From: Butyricimonas sp. Marseille-P3923
GTDB lineage: Bacteria > Bacteroidota > Bacteroidia > Bacteroidales > Marinifilaceae
Length of the DNA stretch: 64,000 nt
Reading direction: 5' to 3'
Assembly: GCF_900184685.1 (NCBI RefSeq)
Contig: NZ_FXXL01000006.1
Location: 992,001 to 1,056,000 of the forward strand
Shown here one piece after another: positions 54,741-61,135 of this stretch; the stretch's first letter is position 1; the number at the start of each line of letters is the position of its first letter. The notes under the pieces were generated by a model. It did no database searches, was not told the origin of the DNA, and saw only the letters and a list, made by a program, of their open reading frames with translations. The position numbers were made by a program, and so were the translations under genes.

Positions 54741-56234
54741 ATGAAAAAAAGATATATAATAAATATTGTCTTGCTGGCATTTATATTCTCGTCGTGTGAT
54801 AAATGGTTGGATGTGAAGCCGGAACTGGATATATATGAAGAAACATTATTCGAGAAGGCACAAGGGTATTATATCGCGTTGAACGGTGTATATATTGATA
54901 TGTCCGGCAAGAATTTGTACGGGAAGGAGTTGACATGGGGTGCGGTGGAAGCTTGGGGACGTAGTTATAGTCTGAACGAGAAAGCGCATCGTCCCTACTT
55001 GGATGTGGTTAATTTCGAGTATGACAAGAGTGAGGCAAAGTCGATAGCCGCCTCTATCTGGTTGGATAGCTATAAAGTTATCGCGGAGGCGAACAATTTG
55101 ATTCAAGGATTGGAAAATGACGGGGAAGTAAAATTCAAGTATGGGGATGTTACTAAAAATATGATTCTTGCCGAGGCTTACGCGATACGGGCTCTCATGC
55201 ATTTTGAATTGTTACGTATCTTTGCTAAAGCCCCTATCGCTGACAATGGTGGGGAGTCTGCCTTTATTCCTTACGTGACAACATACCCGTCTATCGTGAA
55301 TCCTCCGGTAACGACGAAGAACATTCTGAAGTATTTGATTGCGGATTTAGAGAAAGCTAAAGAGTGGATTAAACCTTTTGACACGGATGTACAATATCCC
55401 GGGGGAAAGATTTTTAGTTACTTGAACGAGTCCCGTGTTAAACTGGATAACGGAGCGGGGGAAGTTTTAGGTGTTGATGAGTTTTTCAATTATCGAGCCA
55501 ATCGATTGAATTATTACGCTATATCTCAATTGCTTGCCCGAGTCTGCTTGTATGCCGGGGAAAATGATAAGGCGTTCGAACACGCGAATGAGGTGATAAA
55601 CGTCGTGAACAAAGGAACGAATTTTAGGTTTGTCGCTCCCGGGTATATTGGGGACCCGATGGAGTTAAGTACGATTGAACCTCGGTTACACTCGGAAATA
55701 CTTTTTGCTCCTTATAACTCGGAATTGTCTACTTGGACGGAAGGATATTTTAGTTCTTCAGCTAAAGATTGGCTTTTAGTGCTGAACGATAAAAGTGGAA
55801 TTTTCTCGGAGAACGCGGATGATGTGCGTTTGAAAGCGATACCCCAAAACATGGTTACTAAATTTTCTTTGGAAGGAAGGGAAGAGAGTGATATGATTGC
55901 GGCAAAATCTCTAGAACCGGTACTTCGATTCCCCGAATGTTATTATATTGCGGCGGAGGCTGTTTTTGATAAAGACCGGGCTTTGGCTGTCGAGATATTT
56001 AATAAAGTTGTGGACGCCCGAAATAATTCGGTTTATAACTTGAAGACTGACGTGGATAAAGGTACTTTTATGGAGGCGTTGGTTAAGGAATACCGTAGGG
56101 AATTTTTATGCGAGGGGCAAATGGTTTATGTGTACAAGAGATTGAACCTGCCGTTAAGAGAGAATGGAACAACTGTCGCTCATAATGGGAAATTAGTTAT
56201 GCCGGTACCGGACACGGAAGCCGGGGTGCAGTAA
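54741..56234 (+). CDS. SusD/RagB-family lipoprotein (system 2)
   Basis: 497 residues with lipobox FSSC (Cys19) followed by DKWLDVKPE, a classical SusD start. It has the family signature AEAYAIRALMHFELLRIFAK (about 145-165) and the terminal block KEYRREFLCEGQMVYVYKRL, where the usual RW is replaced by MVY. It ends PVPDTEAGVQ. Caps SusC-2 on the cell surface. Confidence 0.94.
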   Translation: MKKRYIINIVLLAFIFSSCDKWLDVKPELDIYEETLFEKAQGYYIALNGVYIDMSGKNLYGKELTWGAVEAWGRSYSLNEKAHRPYLDVVNFEYDKSEAKSIAASIWLDSYKVIAEANNLIQGLENDGEVKFKYGDVTKNMILAEAYAIRALMHFELLRIFAKAPIADNGGESAFIPYVTTYPSIVNPPVTTKNILKYLIADLEKAKEWIKPFDTDVQYPGGKIFSYLNESRVKLDNGAGEVLGVDEFFNYRANRLNYYAISQLLARVCLYAGENDKAFEHANEVINVVNKGTNFRFVAPGYIGDPMELSTIEPRLHSEILFAPYNSELSTWTEGYFSSSAKDWLLVLNDKSGIFSENADDVRLKAIPQNMVTKFSLEGREESDMIAAKSLEPVLRFPECYYIAAEAVFDKDRALAVEIFNKVVDARNNSVYNLKTDVDKGTFMEALVKEYRREFLCEGQMVYVYKRLNLPLRENGTTVAHNGKLVMPVPDTEAGVQ

Positions 56235-56250
56235 ATGATGTGTAATATAA

Positions 56251-56961
56251 ATGCAAACAATTATGCGAATCATATTTTTACTTCTTTTATTAGGTTGCTT
56301 GGCGTTTTACGGGTGTCAAGAGGAAAAACCGGAAATGTTTACTCCCGAAAGGTTTATCAAGTTCATGTTCGGGAGCGAATCCGGCGAGGATTACTACAAA
56401 GTCGAGTGTAATTTCGCGTACGAGAGTGATAATACCACGGAGAAAATTATTTCCGTCCCTGTTGAATTTCGAGGCTACAATTTGACTGAAACGTTGTATT
56501 TTGCCGTTAACGTGGATAAAGAAAAAACGACACTCCCGGAGGATTGTTTCATTTTGGAAACAGAACAACCGTTTCAACAGGATGGAGATTTTATTGACAC
56601 GATGCGCGTGAAATTACAGCGAAAGGCTATATTAAAAGAAGGGAGTAAAATCCTGAGATTGCAATTAGTACCTAATTCGGATTTTCAAGTTTATATGGCA
56701 GATTCTCTGTTTATAGAGATTACTGTGCTGGATATTTTCTCGTGGCCAGAATGGTGGACAGATGATATCGCTAAAGCTTATTTGGGCGATTATTCTAAAG
56801 AGAAATATGATGAATTTGTAAAAGAAACAGGCATTCGTGATTTTGGGGTTTTGGATCCTTCGGAAAAGAGATATTACGCTATCATGTTTAAAAGAGCCTT
56901 GGAAAAAACACCTAGATACGAGTTGGATGGACGTTTAATGTCTGTTACGATTACAGGATGA
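56251..56961 (+). CDS. DUF4843 lipoprotein (system 2)
   Basis: 236 residues with lipobox AFYGC; ATG 56263 is an alternative start that gives a shorter signal. It shows the DUF4843 pattern: RFIKFMFGS near the N-terminus, a beta-sandwich with repeated VNVDKEKTTLPEDCF-type strands, and the C-terminal WPEWWTDDIAKAYLGDYSKE. These proteins occur after SusD in Bacteroidetes loci and are thought to be surface ligand-binding accessories, without catalytic residues. Co-transcribed, 16 bp after susD. Confidence 0.82.
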   Translation: MQTIMRIIFLLLLLGCLAFYGCQEEKPEMFTPERFIKFMFGSESGEDYYKVECNFAYESDNTTEKIISVPVEFRGYNLTETLYFAVNVDKEKTTLPEDCFILETEQPFQQDGDFIDTMRVKLQRKAILKEGSKILRLQLVPNSDFQVYMADSLFIEITVLDIFSWPEWWTDDIAKAYLGDYSKEKYDEFVKETGIRDFGVLDPSEKRYYAIMFKRALEKTPRYELDGRLMSVTITG

Positions 56962-57012
56962 TTTTTATAGAATTAAGAAATATGTATTGTAATGGACCAA
57001 AAAAAATAGGTT

Positions 57013-58677
57013 ATGAGAAATAAGATTTTAATGATATGCTTCTTAGGCTATATATTATTAACCGGTTGCATGGATGACAAAACAAATTTGAATTATAGAG
57101 ATATTGTATTGCCTGATACCGTTATTATAACAAATATAGAGGATCAAGAAAGATTTTATCTTCATGAAAATACTATAGATGCCAGATTCAAGGTGACTGC
57201 GGGGGATGAATTGCAATTAGATTTGGAGGTGAAATACAACGGTGATGATGAATTGACTTACGAGTGGCGGATGGATGGTAAAGTGATTTCAACAGAGCAA
57301 AATTTACGGCACGTGTTCACGGAAGGAGGGAACGGGCAGTTGTTTATTTATCGGAAAAACGCTGGTAATGCCACGATCTATGGTTTCCTCGTGGAGATAC
57401 GCCGACCTTTTAGTACCGGAATTGTCGTGTTGGGTAAAAGTAATGGTGTCACTCAAATGGATTTTGTCGAGCGTTATTGGGAGAAGAAAAACGTGGAACT
57501 TGACGGAAGGCTTTATTCTAATTTCTCGGTCACGGAATATATTCCACATGAAAACGTGTATCCTCTTTACAATGATGGAGAAGAATTGGGGCAAGATCCC
57601 GTGGAAATATCCCGTATTACGGGATTGGCTCCGGATCCGGCTGATCGATACAGTGCTTTGCAAATCTTGGACCGGGATTGGCGGAAATCCGTTGCCGTGA
57701 ATTCTGAAGATATGAAAAAAATCGTTTCCATGAAAGATGAGTTCGTGGGGGAACCGACTAATTGCATTCCGGTAAATTTTGAAACTGTCGGAGCTACCTC
57801 GCTGTTGTTGGATAAGTCTGGGAAAATTTACACGCGTGTGAATTATGACGCGGGGAATCCGAACACGGGACGTTTTATTCTTGAACCATTGGTCTTTGAC
57901 GACCCTTATGATGTACCGGATAAAGGTTCTGAAGAGATTAAAGCCGAACGTGTGACAGCGAAAGATCAATTAGCGATTATTTATGAAAAGGAAAGAAAAC
58001 GGATTCTTGCTATGACAGCTTCAAACGGGTATAATCAAAAACTGGATTATTATGCGGTTCATGATTTATCTCGTCCAAGCAATATAGCTAGTTTACCTGA
58101 CGGTTATGTGCTTCTTGATAATTTTGATAAAGAGATCTATGCGATACTTTTCCATGAAAGTTTTTTTAATAATAATACTTATGTTATCTATAAGGACGGT
58201 TCGGATTTTTATATACAAACGTTCGAGTTAAATACTGTTTTGTACACGGCAGAGCATTCGATAAATTATAAAGCTGTTTCTAATTTGAAATTACCTGTTG
58301 ACGCGGCAAGATTGATAGAACAAGGACATGGTCTTGTGAAAATAGCGATGGATAAGCGCTATAATGACTTTATGTATGTCGGGGCGGGGAAGGCTCTGTA
58401 TTCGATGAGTATGGAAGGTACTGCTATTTCAAAAATACATGAATTCACGGAAGAGGGCAATATGAAAGATTTTGTTATCACTGCAACGTGGAGAGGCGAC
58501 GGGGACAATGCAGCCCAGCGATATTTCAACGGGCGCGTGTTTGGTGCTATTTTTGATAACGGGGATTTTAGGGTGTTGAAATTGTATGACGATCCGCAGA
58601 AACCCGGGGAGGTACAGAAACATTATTGGGTAAATAAAAATTTTGATGGGGGAGCTGTTGCGTTATATTACTATTAG
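57013..58677 (+). CDS. PKD-like family lipoprotein (system 2)
   Basis: 554 residues with lipobox LLTGC (Cys19). An immunoglobulin/PKD-like domain lies at about 50-130 (LQLDLEVKYNGDDELTYEWR), followed by a long beta-rich region that may be a propeller (DKSGKIYTRVNYD, YALYSM-like strands). Such proteins follow DUF4843 genes in SusCD loci of Bacteroidetes. No catalytic motif is visible; a surface-exposed ligand-binding role is likely. Last gene of system 2 before the terminator. Confidence 0.82.
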   Translation: MRNKILMICFLGYILLTGCMDDKTNLNYRDIVLPDTVIITNIEDQERFYLHENTIDARFKVTAGDELQLDLEVKYNGDDELTYEWRMDGKVISTEQNLRHVFTEGGNGQLFIYRKNAGNATIYGFLVEIRRPFSTGIVVLGKSNGVTQMDFVERYWEKKNVELDGRLYSNFSVTEYIPHENVYPLYNDGEELGQDPVEISRITGLAPDPADRYSALQILDRDWRKSVAVNSEDMKKIVSMKDEFVGEPTNCIPVNFETVGATSLLLDKSGKIYTRVNYDAGNPNTGRFILEPLVFDDPYDVPDKGSEEIKAERVTAKDQLAIIYEKERKRILAMTASNGYNQKLDYYAVHDLSRPSNIASLPDGYVLLDNFDKEIYAILFHESFFNNNTYVIYKDGSDFYIQTFELNTVLYTAEHSINYKAVSNLKLPVDAARLIEQGHGLVKIAMDKRYNDFMYVGAGKALYSMSMEGTAISKIHEFTEEGNMKDFVITATWRGDGDNAAQRYFNGRVFGAIFDNGDFRVLKLYDDPQKPGEVQKHYWVNKNFDGGAVALYYY

Positions 58678-58714
58678 TTTGCGAGAATTATAGTGTATGC
58701 TTTAGTGATATTAG

Positions 58715-58743
58715 GCGGTGTCGTGTACGACACCGCTTTTTTG
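58715..58743 (+). terminator. Terminator of system 2
   Basis: GCGGTGTCG (58715-58723), loop TGTA, CGACACCGC (58728-58736), then a T run to 58742. The sigma-3 promoter box lies only 17 bp beyond it. Confidence 0.92.
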
Positions 58744-58759
58744 TTTGAAGAAATACAAT

Positions 58760-58767
58760 TATATTTG
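58760..58767 (+). promoter_or_regulatory. Promoter box of sigma factor 3
   Basis: TATATTTG, an exact TAnnTTTG match, 25 bp before the ATG at 58793; TTTG at 58744-58747 may be the upstream element. This box rules out the longer start at 58718, which lies inside the terminator. Confidence 0.6.
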
Positions 58768-58792
58768 TCTTCGTCTAAAATTATATGAATAT

Positions 58793-59344
58793 ATGACAAA
58801 TACAATCCGGAGCGGAAGAATATGTTTGTCGGATTCGAGAACATTTAAAGAGGTATATGAACAATATTTTGCCGCTTTAAAGTATTTCGCCATGCGTTAC
58901 GTGGGGGATGAGGAATTGGCGTGTGATCTTTTGCAGGATATTTTTATTAAGTTATGGGAGAAAGGGGATAAGTTCGAGGACGAGTTACAGTTGAAGGCTT
59001 ACTTGTACCGGGTGGTGCGTAACCATTGCCTGACGTTCCTGCGGGATAAGCAGAGGCAAGATAGACGAATGGAAGGTTTTGAAGTGGAGGAGGCGGAAGA
59101 GTCGTTCGTGTACCAGATGATCGAGGCTGAAATATATGCCTTGATAAATGATATTTTTGAAGAACTTCCGGAAGCCTGTCGGAACGTGTACGCGAAGAGT
59201 CTGGAAGGAAAGAGTCATAAAGAGATCGCGGAGGAGTTGAATATTGCCGTTACGACCATTAAAAAACATAAGACAAACGCGAATAACTATCTGAGGGAAC
59301 GTTTGAAACATCTCCTTTGTTTTATGATGTACTTGTATCCGTGA
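58793..59344 (+). CDS. ECF RNA polymerase sigma factor (system 3)
   Basis: 183 residues from ATG 58793; the open frame extends upstream into the terminator of system 2, so the longer form is rejected. Region 2 is FKEVYEQYFAALKYFAMRYV, then LLQDIFIKLWEKGDK; region 4 is LPEACRNVYAKSLEGKSHKE, then LNIAVTTIKKHKTNA. It is closely similar to sigma factor 2. Unlike in the other two systems its FecR gene is 455 bp away, so it may be transcribed on its own. Confidence 0.93.
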   Translation: MTNTIRSGRICLSDSRTFKEVYEQYFAALKYFAMRYVGDEELACDLLQDIFIKLWEKGDKFEDELQLKAYLYRVVRNHCLTFLRDKQRQDRRMEGFEVEEAEESFVYQMIEAEIYALINDIFEELPEACRNVYAKSLEGKSHKEIAEELNIAVTTIKKHKTNANNYLRERLKHLLCFMMYLYP

Positions 59345-59396
59345 ATGCCGTGATTTTAAATTGATTTCCCCACGTTATTGCTCTTTTATAGTTTTC

Positions 59397-59432
59397 CCAT
59401 CCCAAAATTTTCCTTCGAAAGGGGTGGGATGG
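59397..59432 (+). terminator. Hairpin after sigma factor 3
   Basis: CCATCCCA (59397-59404) and TGGGATGG (59425-59432) form a stem with an inner CCTT/AAGG pairing. No T tract. It lies in the 455-bp gap 59345-59799, which also holds a promoter box, the second 11-bp array and A/T-rich sequence without a gene. Confidence 0.5.
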
Positions 59433-59519
59433 AAATAAATAGAATAAAAATCCGGGTGAGGTCAGTTCCCGAGAGAGTTGGTTTCGAGGTAAAATAAGTT
59501 AAATAATAAGTATATATGA

Positions 59520-59527
59520 TATATTTG
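59520..59527 (+). promoter_or_regulatory. Promoter box upstream of the second 11-bp array and fecR-3
   Basis: TATATTTG, an exact TAnnTTTG match. A transcript from it would begin just before the array at 59547 and run into fecR-3. Confidence 0.5.
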
Positions 59528-59546
59528 TATTGTAGTTGATTTATAT

Positions 59547-59590
59547 CAACTCCCATTCATCTCCTATTCAACTCCTATTCAAAGCCTATT
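59547..59590 (-). repeat. Second intergenic 11-bp array (4 units)
   Basis: On the plus strand the units are CAACTCCCATT, CATCTCCTATT, CAACTCCTATT and CAAAGCCTATT. On the minus strand they read GAATAGG..., matching the TGAATAGAGT/TGAATAGGGC units of the 21343-21507 array. Same period, opposite orientation. Confidence 0.8.
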
Positions 59591-59799
59591 CCAAAGGTAA
59601 AATAATAGAATTTAAATTGTATTTATATAAAATTTAATAACAGTAAAATACCTGATATATATATTATTGATTGTTGTAAGATAACTGAACAGGATAGATT
59701 TTTTTCTTGAAAAAATGCCATATTTCTATACTACCTTTTTTGTTTTTTGGAGTTCTTAGATAAGAAAGATAGAAAAATATTTTAAGATAGGAGTAATTG

Positions 59800-60957
59800 A
59801 TGAATATACGGGAGATTGAGAGATTGATAACGAAGGCACTTTTGAATGATATTTCGGAAGATGAACAACGCCGGTTGGATGAATGGTTAAATGCATCCGG
59901 GCGGAACAGGGATTTCTTTGAAGGTTTGCACTCGGGGAAATATTTGAAAAGGGCTGTCACGGACCGTAATCGCGTGTCGCGGGATGATCGGTGGAAGCGG
60001 TTGAGAAGGGAAACGGTGGCTATCAGGAGTCGAAAGATTCGTTCACGGGTGCTTCGAGTGGCGGCGGCGATTATTTTCCCGTTGATGGTGGGTGGAATGA
60101 TTTGGTTGATGTCGGATTCAAAACAGGGAGATTCTTCAACTTTATTGGCACACGAGGAGATTAAGGTCGGGAGTTCCAAAGCCGTGGTAACCTTATCCAA
60201 CGGGGAGAAAGTTGCTCTTTTCGGGGACACGACGGTACGCGTGAATGACGGGTTGGCGGTGATGGTGAATCAGAAGGATACGCTGAATTTCATGAGAAAT
60301 AACGAGGCGGTTGTCGCTGATAATAGTTTTACCGTGATCCAGATACCGAGAGGGGGAGAGTATATCGTGCGTCTGGAGGACGGTACGACCGTGTACCTTA
60401 ATTCCGAGTCGGAACTGCGAATACCGGTGCATTTTAATTCGAAGGAACGCGTCGTTTGGTTGACGGGAGAGGCGTATTTCAGTGTCGAGCACGAGAAACA
60501 ACGGTCGTTCACGGTGAGAACGGAGCGGGCGGATATTTCCGTGCTGGGAACGGAATTCGGGGTTCGGGCTTATGCTGACGAGGCGGATTTGTTGACAACG
60601 CTGGTGCAAGGGGCGGTAGAGGTGAAGAGCGAGAGTCGCGTGCACCGGATTGTACCCGGCGAGCAGGCGAAGGTGGATGAGGCTGGTAATATAGAGGTGA
60701 AAGAGGTCAACGTGGATGATTATATTGCTTGGAAGCTGGGACGGATCGTGTTCGTGAACGCCCGTTTGGAAGATATCATGAGAGAGTTGCAGCGCTGGTA
60801 TGATTTCAAGGTTTCGTACAGCAGCCCGGAGCAGAAAGAGTTGCGTTTCACGATGGATATCCTGAAGTACAAGGAGGTTTCCGATATATTTGATTTGATG
60901 GAAAAAATCAAAAGGATCACGTTTGTCGTGGAGGGGAACCATGTGACTCTAAAATAA
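59800..60957 (+). CDS. FecR-family anti-sigma factor (system 3)
   Basis: 385 residues from ATG 59800 (a TTG one codon earlier is less likely). An N-terminal anti-sigma part (IERLITKALLNDISEDEQRR) is followed by a transmembrane helix at about 87-107 (RVAAAIIFPLMVGGMIWLM). The FecR domain has IPRGGEYIVRLEDGTTVYLN and VWLTGEAYFSVEHEKQRSFT, and the C-terminal DUF4974 domain has RIVFVNARLEDIMRELQRWY. GC is visibly higher than in FecR-1. A hairpin follows its stop. Confidence 0.94.
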   Translation: MNIREIERLITKALLNDISEDEQRRLDEWLNASGRNRDFFEGLHSGKYLKRAVTDRNRVSRDDRWKRLRRETVAIRSRKIRSRVLRVAAAIIFPLMVGGMIWLMSDSKQGDSSTLLAHEEIKVGSSKAVVTLSNGEKVALFGDTTVRVNDGLAVMVNQKDTLNFMRNNEAVVADNSFTVIQIPRGGEYIVRLEDGTTVYLNSESELRIPVHFNSKERVVWLTGEAYFSVEHEKQRSFTVRTERADISVLGTEFGVRAYADEADLLTTLVQGAVEVKSESRVHRIVPGEQAKVDEAGNIEVKEVNVDDYIAWKLGRIVFVNARLEDIMRELQRWYDFKVSYSSPEQKELRFTMDILKYKEVSDIFDLMEKIKRITFVVEGNHVTLK

Positions 60958-60962
60958 AAAGA

Positions 60963-61008
60963 GAACGGTACCGCAAATACCATTCCCTTGTGAGTCTGCT
61001 AACAGACT
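60963..61008 (+). terminator. Hairpins at the FecR-3 / SusC-3 junction
   Basis: GAACGGTA (60963-60970) with TACCATTC (60978-60985, one wobble pair), then AGTCTG (60993-60998) with CAGACT (61003-61008). Both lie within 55 bp of the fecR stop. Confidence 0.5.
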
Positions 61009-61123
61009 AATGTAAAATCAATAAACAAAGTTATGGAAAATAATTAAAAGAAAAAAAGAAAGCCGATCATTTCTGCCGCAAACAGAATTGAAGAGATTGT
61101 GAAATAGACTAATGTAAAATCAA
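61004..61123 (+). repeat. 18-bp direct repeat in the susC-3 leader
   Basis: AGACTAATGTAAAATCAA occurs at 61004-61021 and again at 61106-61123. The first copy is followed by a tiny frame encoding MENN, the second by the susC ATG, as if the leader had been duplicated or serves as two regulator sites. Confidence 0.8.
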
Positions 61124-61135
61124 ACAAATTATTTT

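Noticed and set aside
61033-61047. Tiny frame MENN in the susC-3 leader as a gene
   Set aside because: Four residues only; kept as part of the duplicated-leader observation rather than as a coding feature.
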